Notes: generated by a model not told the origin, from the letters alone. 64,000 nt of DNA from WRGA01 sp031553395 (GCA_031553395.1 JAVBLR010000013.1:14765-78764); one strand, 5' to 3'; positions 25,150 to 33,793 are shown, numbered from the stretch's first letter. Made by a program: numbers and translations.

Positions 25150-25854
25150 TCATTTATCCTGCTTTTGTAACACCTTGTAACAATGACTGATACGCCCAAT
25201 AGCTGTAATATTAGCAAAAACAGCAATAAAAGCAATTGGTATAACAAGAATCAGCACAGGTTCAAATATAGGAAAAGGTAGGGAATCAACATATATTTTA
25301 TAATCTCCTTTAAAATGATAAAAAACTCCGCAGACAATAGCGCCGAGAGCAGTAATAATCACTCGTTCAGGACGCTGCATAAGACCACCTTTACATTCAA
25401 TACCCAATCCTTCTGCCCTTGCCCGAACATAGCTTACCATCATGGATCCAATTAAAGCAACAAATGCAAGCATCGAACTGATAAAATAACCGTTCCGGCT
25501 CAAATAATAACAGATACCGAAAAATGTAATTAATTCGCTATAACGATCTAAAACAGAATCGAATAAAGCACCAAACTTAGAACTCATTTTTCCAATTCTA
25601 GCAACTTGCCCATCCATCATATCAAATAACCCGGAAAATAAAATAATAAAACCAGCCCATCCAACGTACCTAAGGTCTCTTGGTTCCGTGTGATTAGCAG
25701 CATATATAAAAACAATACATGCTACAATATTTCCCACTAAACCGGTCACTGTGATAAAATTAGGAGTAATCCCAATTTTAATCATTCCCCGAACCAATGG
25801 GTTAATTATTTTATAAATTGCTTGTTGTCCTAAATCTCTAATTTTCATAAACAA
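25150..25854 (-). CDS. CDP-alcohol phosphatidyltransferase, probable phosphatidylinositol(-phosphate) synthase
   Basis: 234-residue integral membrane protein with the complete family signature D(x2)DG(x2)AR(x8)G(x3)D(x3)D, visible as DMMDGQVARIGKMSSKFGA followed by LFDSVLD. About six hydrophobic helices. With the inositol phosphate synthase and PgpA-like phosphatase of the same locus, the most likely reaction is CDP-diacylglycerol plus inositol phosphate to phosphatidylinositol phosphate, the route used in Mycobacterium and reported for Bacteroides. Start either M1 or the MKIRD at 25848. It is 28 bases from the Aur1-like gene and 23 from the GtrA gene. Confidence 0.88.
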   Translation of the reverse strand: MFMKIRDLGQQAIYKIINPLVRGMIKIGITPNFITVTGLVGNIVACIVFIYAANHTEPRDLRYVGWAGFIILFSGLFDMMDGQVARIGKMSSKFGALFDSVLDRYSELITFFGICYYLSRNGYFISSMLAFVALIGSMMVSYVRARAEGLGIECKGGLMQRPERVIITALGAIVCGVFYHFKGDYKIYVDSLPFPIFEPVLILVIPIAFIAVFANITAIGRISHCYKVLQKQDK

Positions 25855-25877
25855 AAATAAAAATTACACTATATTCT

Positions 25878-26432
25878 TCATTCATCTTCCGGTTTTCCCG
25901 AACCAAATTTCTTCCATCTGAAATATTTCCTGAGGTTTCTGTCTTTATATACAAAATGGTGTTGCATATTGTAGTTCCATAAAAATCCGACAAGCAACGA
26001 CACCACAATTTTCGAAACAATAAAGACATCATCAAACATGTGACCCAAAAGTTCCCGGAGCCATGTAAACTCCCTTAGAAGTTCGGTCATTCCATAAGTG
26101 CCAAGTGTATTCAACAGGATACTACAAATCCAAACTGTTAAGTATTTTATTGCGATATATCTTTTCCTAATGCCTCTGGATCCTTTGAATGTCCACTTAT
26201 AATTGATAATGCAATTAACAATTCCGCCACAAACAGAACCGGTAAAAGTTGCATAGACATAATATACATTGAATAATTTTGCTAAAGCAATTGTAACTGC
26301 AAAGTCAGTTAAACTTGCAATCTGAGAGGAAAACTGAGCCCTCAAAAAAGTAAAAATCCCTCCTTTCTCAGAGACTGCACGAGCAACTTTTTTTATCCAA
26401 TCAGGCATTTTGCAATCAATATCAGTACACAA
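25878..26432 (-). CDS. GtrA-like membrane protein
   Basis: 184 residues with four hydrophobic segments (FSSQIASLTDFAVTIALAKL, FTGSVCGGIVNCIINYKWTF, LTVWICSILLNTLGTYG, IVSKIVVSLLVGFLWNYNMQ) in the layout of the GtrA/DPMS-TM family: Arg/Gln-rich entry, N-x3-NYxWTF after the second helix and WNYxxxxxFV at the last. Such proteins help move lipid-linked sugars across or within membranes. Its place between the phosphatase and PI-synthase genes suggests work on inositol lipids. The gene overlaps the upstream phosphatase gene: 40 bases from M1, or 16 bases from the second Met (MPDWIKK, 26408), which I favour. Confidence 0.85.
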   Translation of the reverse strand: MCTDIDCKMPDWIKKVARAVSEKGGIFTFLRAQFSSQIASLTDFAVTIALAKLFNVYYVYATFTGSVCGGIVNCIINYKWTFKGSRGIRKRYIAIKYLTVWICSILLNTLGTYGMTELLREFTWLRELLGHMFDDVFIVSKIVVSLLVGFLWNYNMQHHFVYKDRNLRKYFRWKKFGSGKPEDE

Positions 26433-26866
26433 CTATATATTCCAGCAAGAATATCATCCATCATAACTCCCCACCCTCCTTTAAGTTTTTCCATTTTTCG
26501 AATACCTAAAGGTTTAAATATGTCAAATAACCGGAACAAGGCAAATGCTAACAACATATAATACATATTGTATGGAATTGCCGCCAAAAGAGCAATCCAC
26601 ACTCCCACCATTTCATCAACGACTATACGGGAAGGGTCTTCACCCCATTCAGGCTCTAACGCATTTGCTCCTATTATTCCCAAAACGGTGAATAATAGTA
26701 TCAATAAAATCGTGATTAAAAATAAAAGGGTCGAAGAAACAAAAAGAGACAATACAAACCATATAATTGTAGCTAAAGCAGCTCCCATTGTTCCTGGAGC
26801 AAAAGGAGAAAAACCGGTTCCAAAGCCGGTAACAACAATTATATGAAAAAGAGACTTTTGCTTCAT
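26393..26866 (-). CDS. PgpA-family lipid phosphatase (probable phosphatidylinositol-phosphate phosphatase)
   Basis: 157 residues with the three PgpA blocks: GTGFSPFAPGTMGA near 15, EDPSRIVVDEMVGVWIAL near 76, and FRLFDIFKPLGIRKMEKL followed by GGWGVMMDDILAG near 110-145. The acidic residues of the DE and DD pairs bind Mg. In E. coli PgpA acts on phosphatidylglycerol phosphate; in this inositol locus the likely job is dephosphorylating phosphatidylinositol phosphate, as reported for the Bacteroides homologue. First gene of the minus-strand operon; its promoter is well formed. Confidence 0.88.
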   Translation of the reverse strand: MKQKSLFHIIVVTGFGTGFSPFAPGTMGAALATIIWFVLSLFVSSTLLFLITILLILLFTVLGIIGANALEPEWGEDPSRIVVDEMVGVWIALLAAIPYNMYYMLLAFALFRLFDIFKPLGIRKMEKLKGGWGVMMDDILAGIYSCVLILIAKCLIG

Positions 26867-26886
26867 CTTGCATCAAAAAAAACACA

Positions 26887-26916
26887 CAAAGGTATAAAAA
26901 ATATGAATGAATCAAA
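26887..26916 (-). promoter_or_regulatory. Promoter of the inositol-lipid operon
   Basis: Minus strand: TTTG at 26916-26913, 18 bases, TACCTTTG at 26894-26887. Both boxes match the Bacteroidota consensus exactly. The ATG is 21 bases beyond the -7 box, so the leader is short. Confidence 0.7.
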
Positions 26917-27066
26917 AAATATGAATGAAAACCAGTTGCAAAATAATTTTCAAAAAGGAAGCGGCTTTATTTAATTATTGGTTAATTTTGTATATTGTTA
27001 TTAATATTGTTCTCCGATAAAAATTGCAATATTTGCATATTCTTAAACAAAATAACACAAAGAATT

Positions 27067-27657
27067 ATGTTCTTTTCAAGATTTATAATTGATACAACTT
27101 TTGATACAAACAGAATAGAAAAACTATATGAATTACTATCAAAAGATATTCCTGACTTGGAATTAGTATGGAGATACAAAAGAGAAATCGTAGACAACCC
27201 CTCTGAAGCAGATAATGTTAGCATTCTAAATAATTACAAAACTTTTTTTACTCTCGTTGAAACTAGGAACAGGGGAAATATTCGTTTTTCATTAGTTAAA
27301 GGTTACGAACAAATAGTTTTAAATGCTCTGAAAGAAACCGGAATTACAGTTGAGCCACAAAGCTTTTCCACTCCAATTATATGTGTGTTTGCTTATATCC
27401 TTTTATTTATTATTGCTTGTGCTGCAAATCCAGATTATGCTCCCTTCTTATCAGTGCTTTTTGTGATACTTCTATCCGGAATAATTTCTTATGCAATATC
27501 TGCATTCAAAAACTACGATTGTGAAATACCAGGTTATTCAAGCGTTCTGACAATAATCGGGTTGGTTTGCTTTTCTCCTTCATCATTGTTGCTATTTCCA
27601 TTAATAACGGCATTAAACAAGCAAAAATTACACAATTTAATAGAGCAAGATAACTGA
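27067..27657 (+). CDS. Membrane protein of unknown function
   Basis: About 196 residues from the ATG at 27067 (an in-frame ATG at 26995 would add 24 unlikely residues). The first 100 residues form a soluble alpha/beta domain (FIIDTTFDTNRIEKLYELLS, NYKTFFTLVETRNRGNIRFS); the rest has three or four hydrophobic segments (IICVFAYILLFIIACAA, FLSVLFVILLSGIISYAI, VLTIIGLVCFSPSSLLLF). Not recognised. It precedes a DUF502-like membrane protein gene by 27 bases, so the two may be co-expressed. Confidence 0.65.
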   Translation: MFFSRFIIDTTFDTNRIEKLYELLSKDIPDLELVWRYKREIVDNPSEADNVSILNNYKTFFTLVETRNRGNIRFSLVKGYEQIVLNALKETGITVEPQSFSTPIICVFAYILLFIIACAANPDYAPFLSVLFVILLSGIISYAISAFKNYDCEIPGYSSVLTIIGLVCFSPSSLLLFPLITALNKQKLHNLIEQDN

Positions 27658-27684
27658 AATTTCTCATCTTTTATCAATAAAATC

Positions 27685-28272
27685 ATGAAACGAATAATTA
27701 ATACAATTACTTCTGGGTTTATCGGGTTTTGGGTACCTTTATTGGTATTGTTTTTCCTGCTCGAAAAAATGTTCACATTGATTCACAAAATCGTTGTTCC
27801 AATTGAATCTCATTTGCCCGAAAAGAAAATTTTAGGAGTTTCCCTAATCTTCATTTTAGTTATTCTAATAATGCTTATACTCTCGTTCTTTGGCGGAATA
27901 TTACTAAAACGGCCAATAGTAAAAAATATGTCTAAAAACGTAGAGACGAAGCTTCTTCAACTTATTCCCGGATATAATTCGTTTAAAACGGCACTTGACG
28001 ATCAAAATGCTTTACAAACAAATGAATCATGGCATGCAGTATTAGTAGAAGATGAAATTGGTTATTTACTGGGTTATACGACAGATGAAAGCGATAATTA
28101 TTATTCCGTACACAAAGTGAATTCTACAACATTAGCCGATAGCGAATTAAGCATCGTACCAAAATCGAAGGTGCATGTTTTGAATATTTCGGCAAAAGAT
28201 TTTATGCAATATGTAAAACGTACCCGAAATACAGCCGAATTAGTGGAACAATTTATAAATCCAAAAAATTAA
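27685..28272 (+). CDS. DUF502-like membrane protein
   Basis: 195 residues with two N-terminal transmembrane helices (ITSGFIGFWVPLLVLFFLL and LGVSLIFILVILIMLILSFFGG) and a soluble C-terminal domain (YNSFKTALDDQN, WHAVLVEDEIGYLLGYTTDE). Helix placement, the IPGYNSFK segment and the G-Y-L-x-GYTT strand resemble DUF502 family proteins, function unknown. Placed 12 bases before the barrel gene at 28285, so the three plus-strand genes may form one unit. Confidence 0.7.
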   Translation: MKRIINTITSGFIGFWVPLLVLFFLLEKMFTLIHKIVVPIESHLPEKKILGVSLIFILVILIMLILSFFGGILLKRPIVKNMSKNVETKLLQLIPGYNSFKTALDDQNALQTNESWHAVLVEDEIGYLLGYTTDESDNYYSVHKVNSTTLADSELSIVPKSKVHVLNISAKDFMQYVKRTRNTAELVEQFINPKN

Positions 28273-28284
28273 TACGAAATAAGA

Positions 28285-29046
28285 ATGATTTGCATAATAA
28301 AAAGAAAAAATATTTTTCTGCTTTCTATCGTTATTTTTTTTGGAATAATGCCTTCAAATGCAAAAGTAAGAATTGGAGGAAAGGTAGGTTTAAATTTTGC
28401 AAGAGGGTCATTGTCTGTTACCGAAAATGCGGATTGCGACATCAGTACACAATATGGAACATTAGCTCAATTTTTAGTTGAAGGAACATTGCCGTGGAAG
28501 AATCTCTTTTATGAAACAGGATTGGGATATTTTCAGAAAGGAGTAAAAAATGGAATTCATTATTCATTAAATGATGCACAACAACCATCACTCCTGTATA
28601 TTGATGAAAAGGAACAGCTTGGGTATATTACTATTCCATTAAACCTGAAGTACAAGATGACATTAACCGAAAAACATCCGTTAAAAGGATATGTCGCATT
28701 TGGAATGTTTCTGGATTTTGGTGTTGAAGGGAATAATACATCTGAATATACATACAACCATGGCATTGGCACAATGAATAACCTCGCAATTATAAACAGA
28801 GACATCACACGAGAATATAATATAAATTTCGGTTCAGGACAAAATGATAAATACAAGGCAGTTGATTGCGGACTTAATTTCGGAGCTGGAATTGAAGCTA
28901 TAAATCACATTATACTTGGATTCAATTACAGTTTAGGGTTGAAAAATATCTACAATAGCAATTATTCATCTGAGGCTATTTACCCCAGCTATACCAATTC
29001 TGTAAAAAACCGGATTTGGACTCTTTATTTGGGATATTTATTTTAA
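28285..29046 (+). CDS. PorT-like outer-membrane beta-barrel protein
   Basis: 253 residues. Signal peptide NIFLLSIVIFFGIMPSNAK. The mature part starts with VRIGGKVGLNFARG and continues as alternating beta strands (LAQFLVEGTLPWKNLFYETG, YITIPLNLKYKM, FGAGIEAINHIILGFNYSLG), ending WTLYLGYLF with the terminal Phe typical of barrels inserted by the BAM machinery. This is the Omp_b-brl_2/PorT-like class, abundant in Bacteroidota; no specific function can be given. Confidence 0.82.
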   Translation: MICIIKRKNIFLLSIVIFFGIMPSNAKVRIGGKVGLNFARGSLSVTENADCDISTQYGTLAQFLVEGTLPWKNLFYETGLGYFQKGVKNGIHYSLNDAQQPSLLYIDEKEQLGYITIPLNLKYKMTLTEKHPLKGYVAFGMFLDFGVEGNNTSEYTYNHGIGTMNNLAIINRDITREYNINFGSGQNDKYKAVDCGLNFGAGIEAINHIILGFNYSLGLKNIYNSNYSSEAIYPSYTNSVKNRIWTLYLGYLF

Positions 29047-29121
29047 TAAAGAAGTTACCGGAGTCTGTTGAAATAACAATATCTTCAGGCAACTTCCGAT
29101 TTATTCTTAACTTCATTCTTT

Positions 29122-29616
29122 ATGATAAAAATAGGATTACTTTCCGATACGCACGGATATTGGGATGATAAATACATAAAATACTTTTCTTCCTGTGATG
29201 AAATATGGCATGCCGGAGATATCGGCTCTATGGATATCGTGGAAAGATTATCACAAATAAAGCCGCTTAGAGCCGTTTACGGGAATATTGACGGGCAAGA
29301 CATACGGAAGGTCTATCCGAAAAACAATCGCTTTACAATAGGAAATACATCTGTTTGGATAACCCATATCGGCGGATATCCGGGAAAATATGACAAAGAT
29401 GTAATTCCCGAAATATTTATGCATCCACCCAAATTATTCATTGCCGGACATTCCCATATTCTCAAAGTAAAATTCGACAAAACATTAAATCTGCTTTATA
29501 TCAACCCTGGTGCTGCAGGAAAATACGGATTTCATAAAACGCGGACTTTGGTAAGATTTTGTATTGAAGAAGGTAATTTTAAAGATTTGGAAGTTATTGA
29601 ATTAGGAGATAAATAA
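29122..29616 (+). CDS. YfcE/MJ0936-type metallophosphoesterase
   Basis: 164 residues with the calcineurin-like metal motifs in order: LLSDTHGYWD (D and H), WHAGDIGSMD, AVYGNIDGQD (N), THIGGYPG, AGHSHILKV (two His) and the terminal NPGAAGKYG. This is the small YfcE/MJ0936 phosphodiesterase family. Physiological substrate is not known from the sequence. A strong bidirectional terminator follows at 29649-29686. Confidence 0.92.
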   Translation: MIKIGLLSDTHGYWDDKYIKYFSSCDEIWHAGDIGSMDIVERLSQIKPLRAVYGNIDGQDIRKVYPKNNRFTIGNTSVWITHIGGYPGKYDKDVIPEIFMHPPKLFIAGHSHILKVKFDKTLNLLYINPGAAGKYGFHKTRTLVRFCIEEGNFKDLEVIELGDK

Positions 29617-29648
29617 TAAGGGAAGTTATTTTTGGAATAAATCATAAA

Positions 29649-29686
29649 CAAATGGGCTACTTTTCAAGCAGCCCATTTGTTTATTC
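29649..29686. terminator. Bidirectional terminator
   Basis: CAAATGGGCT (29649-29658) pairs perfectly with AGCCCATTTG (29670-29679) across an 11-nt loop, with T-rich sequence after. It separates the convergent phosphoesterase and DUF2795 genes. Confidence 0.88.
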
Positions 29687-29715
29687 TTAACCTCTTAAAG
29701 CATTTAGCTTTTATA

Positions 29716-29937
29716 TTAATACTCTTCTTCATTAAAGAAAAAGTCTTCCTTACTTGGATAATCCGGCCAAATGTCTTCCATGCATTCATATACCTCGCCC
29801 TCATCCTCCATTTCTTGCAAATTTTCGATTACTTCAAGAGGAGCACCTGAACGAATAGCATAATCTATTAACTCATCTTTTGTTGCAGGCCAAGGCGCGT
29901 CTTCCAATTTAGAGGCCAATTCCAATGTCCAATACAT
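29716..29937 (-). CDS. Small DUF2795-family protein
   Basis: 73 residues, acidic. The pattern WTLELASKLEDAPWPATKDE followed by LIDYAIRSGAPLEVIENLQEM matches the DUF2795 proteins found across Bacteroidota, which are small, cytoplasmic and of unknown function. Well-formed promoter just upstream. Confidence 0.9.
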   Translation of the reverse strand: MYWTLELASKLEDAPWPATKDELIDYAIRSGAPLEVIENLQEMEDEGEVYECMEDIWPDYPSKEDFFFNEEEY

Positions 29938-29991
29938 AAGTTATTTCCGTTTTTAATTAATTGTTCTACAGTTAGTTTTTCAAAAGGTGTG

Positions 29992-30022
29992 CAAAAGTAA
30001 AATAAAAATAATTACTTCCAAA
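29992..30022 (-). promoter_or_regulatory. Promoter of the DUF2795 gene
   Basis: Minus strand: TTTG at 30022-30019, 19 bases, TACTTTTG at 29999-29992. Both boxes match the consensus. The -33 box overlaps the last codons of the upstream cobalamin adenosyltransferase gene. Confidence 0.6.
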
Positions 30023-30557
30023 ATATTTCATCAATAGAGTTTCTTAAATTTTCAATTCTTGCCAAAATAAAGAAATAATCCGATAAGCGATTGATAAAAA
30101 TTAACGGATTATCATCATCCAAAGGGGTGGCTTCCGACAATGAGGTAATACATCGTTCTGCTCTCCGGCAAACAGTTCGGCATACATGTGCCAATGCAGC
30201 CGATCGCGAACCAGCCGGAAGAATGAAACTTTTAAGCGGAGGTAGCAATGTATCAATCAAGTCAATCTGTTGCTCAACCAGTGCAATATCATTTCCCCAA
30301 ATTCTATTTTCGGAAGAGATTTCGATTTTTGTCATATCTGTAGCCAAATAGCCTCCAACAACAAATAATTTTTGCTGAATAAACTGTAAGAATTTACATG
30401 TATCAGCATCATTAATCTCAACCAACAGCAAGCCAATAAAACTATTCAACTCATCAACTGTGCCATACGCATCTAATCGCACATCACTTTTAGAAACACG
30501 AGTTCCCCCGATTAAACCAGTTGTTCCTTTATCTCCCGTTTTTGTATATATTCTCAT
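30012..30557 (-). CDS. Cob(I)alamin adenosyltransferase, PduO type
   Basis: 181 residues; converts cob(I)alamin and ATP to adenosylcobalamin. N-terminal ATP-binding block RIYTKTGDKGTTGLIGGTRV, then DAYGTVDELNSFIGL, and the C-terminal LPAGSRSAALAHVCRTVCRRAER helix with the conserved Arg and Cys. Size is standard for this single-domain class. No other cobalamin gene lies nearby, so the enzyme probably supports salvage or a B12-dependent mutase elsewhere. Confidence 0.93.
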   Translation of the reverse strand: MRIYTKTGDKGTTGLIGGTRVSKSDVRLDAYGTVDELNSFIGLLLVEINDADTCKFLQFIQQKLFVVGGYLATDMTKIEISSENRIWGNDIALVEQQIDLIDTLLPPLKSFILPAGSRSAALAHVCRTVCRRAERCITSLSEATPLDDDNPLIFINRLSDYFFILARIENLRNSIDEIFWK

Positions 30558-30683
30558 TGTTTATAAAATTCCTAAATCAAGTTTAATCAATAATCACAAT
30601 CATAACATCAACAATATATAAAAAGTTTATATTTAAAGTAAATTAACAACATAAAAATTCTCCTAAAAAACATTGAAAAGCAA

Positions 30684-31424
30684 TTACATTTTAAAGCTAA
30701 GTTTATAATTTCTTTTGTGAAGTTTTGTATTAAAAAAAGCTATACCAAAAGATTTCATATCTAACGCAACTGTTACATTTTTATCATTACATAAGCTATT
30801 CCAAAACAGCATTATATTTTCCTGACCAATATTTTCTACAATCAAAAAAGAATTATCATGAAACTTTGGCAAACATAAAGAATAAATATTCGAAATAATA
30901 TCAAATGAATTCAGGCTATTTTCGCCCAGATATAAAACATCTATAGAATTTATCGCATTTATTTTTTTTTCTATATCAAATGGATTATTAGCATTAAAAT
31001 GAGAAAATGATTTATCCGGAATTTTTGAAGTTATTTTTTCAGCAATATTCATTAAATCATTGGATAAATTAAATATTGTAGATTTACAAGTAGATTTATG
31101 TGCCGATAAATATAAAGAAGATATTGCAAGAGAATTTCCATATTCAATTATATTCTCACTTTTCATATAGTGAGCCAACTTGAGTAAAACATGATAATAT
31201 TTTTCAGATTTTACTACAGATCTTACTTTTTCATTCAAATATGGATAACTTACAAGCAACTCTTTTCTTATCTCATCTAATAATTGAAAAGCATAATAAT
31301 GAGATTTGTCATTTATCAATTCTGCAATTAGATAAAAAACAAAAGGAGAATGGATACCATACCCCAATGAAGATCTCTTTCGAGATATCGAATCACAAAT
31401 AAAAGAAAAAAAATCATTACGCAT
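30684..31424 (-). CDS. SAM-dependent methyltransferase-like protein
   Basis: About 246 residues from MRNDFFSF (31424; an upstream ATG at 31442 adds six residues). The N-terminal stretch SISRKRSSLGYGIHSPFVFY is a known Bacteroidota lead-in to class I methyltransferases, followed by a weak Rossmann-like segment (IIEYGNSLAISSLYLSAH). The usual GxGxG is degraded to EYGNSLAIS, and the rest is low in conserved residues, so activity is uncertain. Very A-rich on the plus strand, like the neighbouring region. Confidence 0.68.
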   Translation of the reverse strand: MRNDFFSFICDSISRKRSSLGYGIHSPFVFYLIAELINDKSHYYAFQLLDEIRKELLVSYPYLNEKVRSVVKSEKYYHVLLKLAHYMKSENIIEYGNSLAISSLYLSAHKSTCKSTIFNLSNDLMNIAEKITSKIPDKSFSHFNANNPFDIEKKINAINSIDVLYLGENSLNSFDIISNIYSLCLPKFHDNSFLIVENIGQENIMLFWNSLCNDKNVTVALDMKSFGIAFFNTKLHKRNYKLSFKM

Positions 31425-31473
31425 TCTCAAACAAATAATCAAAATTCATACCAGATAACAAAATATACAAGTA

Positions 31474-31514
31474 ATATGCAAGTTAAAAAATTATCTATTT
31501 TTTTAACTTGCATA
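31474..31514 (-). terminator. Perfect 17-bp hairpin, terminator-like
   Basis: ATATGCAAGTTAAAAAA (31474-31490) pairs perfectly with TTTTTTAACTTGCATAT (31498-31514), loop of 7. It lies just after the DUF1232 gene on the minus strand and can end that transcript. Confidence 0.75.
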
Positions 31515-31531
31515 TTCTCTCTTAATCATTA

Positions 31532-31792
31532 TCATTTCATAAAGTTTTTATTGAGATTAAGAGATTGTATTCTACTCATAATATTTTTCTCTTTGTCAAA
31601 AACACCTATATATTTCCCTCTTAGATACTGGATACAACTAAAAAGTAAATACGCGAATAATCCCTCATCAAGATTTCCAACAAAAGGAATATTATCAGGA
31701 ATGAGTTCAAAAACACCCGCCGTTGGATTCAATAAATACAACAAACAAATTGCGCCCAATAACGACACCAATAACTTTTTTATATTTTTCAT
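31532..31792 (-). CDS. DUF1232 (YkvA-like) small membrane protein
   Basis: About 86 residues from MKNIKKLLV (31792). Hydrophobic LLVSLLGAICLLYLL is followed by NPTAGVFELIPDNIPFVGNL-DE, the DUF1232 signature. The family is membrane-associated with unknown function. Followed by a strong hairpin. Confidence 0.85.
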   Translation of the reverse strand: MKNIKKLLVSLLGAICLLYLLNPTAGVFELIPDNIPFVGNLDEGLFAYLLFSCIQYLRGKYIGVFDKEKNIMSRIQSLNLNKNFMK

Positions 31793-31901
31793 AAAACCAC
31801 TCTTTAGTTTAAACAATAACCAAATACACTTTACAAACAGTCAAAAAATCAAGCCAACTTTATTCCATCCAAAACCAAATATAAAAATAAAAATTCTAAT
31901 A

Positions 31902-32567
31902 TCAATTAAAAATCCACATCAAAACAGGTTTCTTAATAGCTTTCAAATCCTCATCTAGCCCTGTCATAAAAGCATTTGAAACAGCAGGACATCCCCATCC
32001 TTCAGGTGTTCCACGTGGAACCTCTTCATCAATTATGACATCCCAAGAATGCAGCACAACCTCTCTCTTTAAAGCATTTGAATTGGTTGATTCTAAGCCA
32101 TATAATAAATATCCGACCTTAATTCCCCACTGACTTGCATACCTCGCTCCCACCCTATATTTTCCTAAAGAACTTAAATGAGAGTTGCTCTCATTAGAGA
32201 ACTCAGCATCATCTTTACTAAAGCATCTCCCCCATGGCAACTTACCACAACCATGACTAACCGAACCCTTCTTAATTAACTTTTTGTCATCCAGATTATA
32301 TACATAAAAACGATTTAACCCACTATGCACCCCCAAATCAATAAGAAAACAATAAGAAGTAGAATAGCCTTTCTTAGAGCAAAAATCTAATGCCTCAACT
32401 AATTTAGCCTCAGCTCTACTATTTCTTTCTTCTAAAGAATATTGGCCAAATAAAACATCATTTTCTAATTTCTGTTGTGATAATTCTTCTTTTTTATTTT
32501 TAGCCTTAGGGTTTTCACAAGAAAACAACAGCAAAAATATAAAAACTATAAAAATGTATCTCATCAT
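31902..32567 (-). CDS. L,D-transpeptidase-like (YkuD_2 type) lipoprotein
   Basis: 221 residues with a lipoprotein signal (IFLLLFSC, Cys17). The catalytic domain shows GSVSHGCGKLPWGRCFS, SSLGKYRVGARYASQWG, LHSWDVIIDEEVPRGTPEGW and GCPAVSNAF, where the Cys of GCPAVS is the probable nucleophile and LHSW supplies the His. The VPRGTP codons contain one GTTCCACGTGGAAC palindrome (32008-32021). It may crosslink peptidoglycan or attach proteins to it, but the YkuD_2 family is not biochemically settled. Confidence 0.82.
   Translation of the reverse strand: MMRYIFIVFIFLLLFSCENPKAKNKKEELSQQKLENDVLFGQYSLEERNSRAEAKLVEALDFCSKKGYSTSYCFLIDLGVHSGLNRFYVYNLDDKKLIKKGSVSHGCGKLPWGRCFSKDDAEFSNESNSHLSSLGKYRVGARYASQWGIKVGYLLYGLESTNSNALKREVVLHSWDVIIDEEVPRGTPEGWGCPAVSNAFMTGLDEDLKAIKKPVLMWIFN
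32007..32022. promoter_or_regulatory. parS-like palindrome 1 (inside the L,D-transpeptidase gene)
   Basis: TGTTCCACGTGGAACC: the 14-base core GTTCCACGTGGAAC is a perfect palindrome and fits the chromosomal parS consensus TGTTnCACGTGnAACA. It lies within codons of the transpeptidase gene. Confidence 0.65.
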
Positions 32568-32595
32568 AACAATTTAATTATCAACTAAAAGCATA

Positions 32596-32603
32596 CAAAT
32601 ATA
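32596..32603 (-). promoter_or_regulatory. Candidate -7 box of the L,D-transpeptidase-like gene
   Basis: Minus strand TATATTTG matches TAnnTTTG, 29 bases before the start. No clear -33 box. Confidence 0.4.
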
Positions 32604-32817
32604 AGAAAAGTATAGCATAAAAGTAAAAAATGAAGTATATTTTACAAAGAAGTATAATGTAAAAAAGACAAAATACACCTACAATAAAAGAGGAGGAATA
32701 AAAACTAAGAAAAGAAATACTCAGAATAATAAAACTCAAGTCTGGATAAGTCTATGGTAGTAAAATATCAATGCATATCAAATCATATACCATTTAAGCA
32801 AATACTGGTTATTTACT

Positions 32818-33124
32818 GATGTTACGCGTTTCAAAAATATTATCTAAAAAATGTCTTCGTCAAATATATTCAACATTGTTCCTTTTTCTTGATAAAAAAG
32901 AACCAAAAAATCAAGGCTGAGCTTCTCAGCGACCCGCCTGTGGCTTGCAAGTGGAACAAAACAAAACTCGCTTCGCTCAAACAGTGTTTTGTTCTTCGCC
33001 TGCTTCACCACGACGGGTTCCCCGCCTGCGAAGCAAAGGCCGAAGATGGGCATCTCAATAATAGATTTTATTCGTTTTAGAAATATTTGTGGATGACCAT
33101 TATATTTTCCAGGTGCGTAACATC
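32818..33124. repeat. Insertion-like block with 10-bp inverted ends
   Basis: GATGTTACGC (32818-32827) and its complement GCGTAACATC (33115-33124) bound a 307-bp block. Its middle (about 32877-33060) is far GC-richer than the flanks and contains nested palindromes: AACAAAAC/GTTTTGTT around CTCGCTTCGCTC, and CCCG..TGTGG/CCAC..CGGG. The stretch around gaaccaaaaaatcaaggc resembles a repeat I recall from many Bacteroidota genomes. No transposase is present. Confidence 0.5.
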
Positions 33125-33302
33125 TGTTATTTACATAAATATTAGAATTATTAAAAAAGCTACATTTAAAGAAATCGTTCTCAATAAGCAAACATAAAAT
33201 AATTAGGGATAACTTCAATAAAAAGTGGTTAAAAAACAACTGCAAATCACATATAATCATCTGATTAGCAGATAATTATATAACAAAAACGATTAATATT
33301 TA

Positions 33303-33316
33303 GTTCCACGTGGAAC
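33303..33316. promoter_or_regulatory. parS-like palindrome 2
   Basis: Perfect GTTCCACGTGGAAC in the gene-free region; flanks are A on both sides (aGTTCCACGTGGAACa). Confidence 0.65.
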
Positions 33317-33793
33317 ATAACTTCGTAGAATAGAGCAATATACAATCAAATACAAAAGCAAGAAAAAACATTCAGCATAATAAAAAAATTAGCAATTATT
33401 TGAAATCCAAATTAAAGCTTTAGTATAACCATCAATACCATTCTATAGCTCATGGCCGATTACTATATAACATTCTAGAGATATAATGAATATTTAATTA
33501 AATAACTATTAAAAATAAACGTAATAGAACTAGCATAATATAAATAAAATCAAGAAAAAAGATCAGAGTTAATAAAGAAGGTTTAAAAAGATAGAAAAGA
33601 AAATTCTTTTTTATACAAAAACTACACTAAAATGAACAAAATGCAATAGAAAAAGTAAAAAATATACCTGAATAATAGAAAAAGGGATTGAGTTAGAAAA
33701 AATATGCACTAAATGCATAATCAACTATAAAAAAGAGATTTCTTATCTAAAGGATGTATGCATAAAAGAAATATTCACCTCACTTGAGAAAAA

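Noticed and set aside
32844..33260. 138-codon minus-strand open frame across the GC-richer block
   Set aside because: It runs through the nested palindromes of the insertion-like element and gives a product with no recognisable pattern; more likely a by-product of the repeat.
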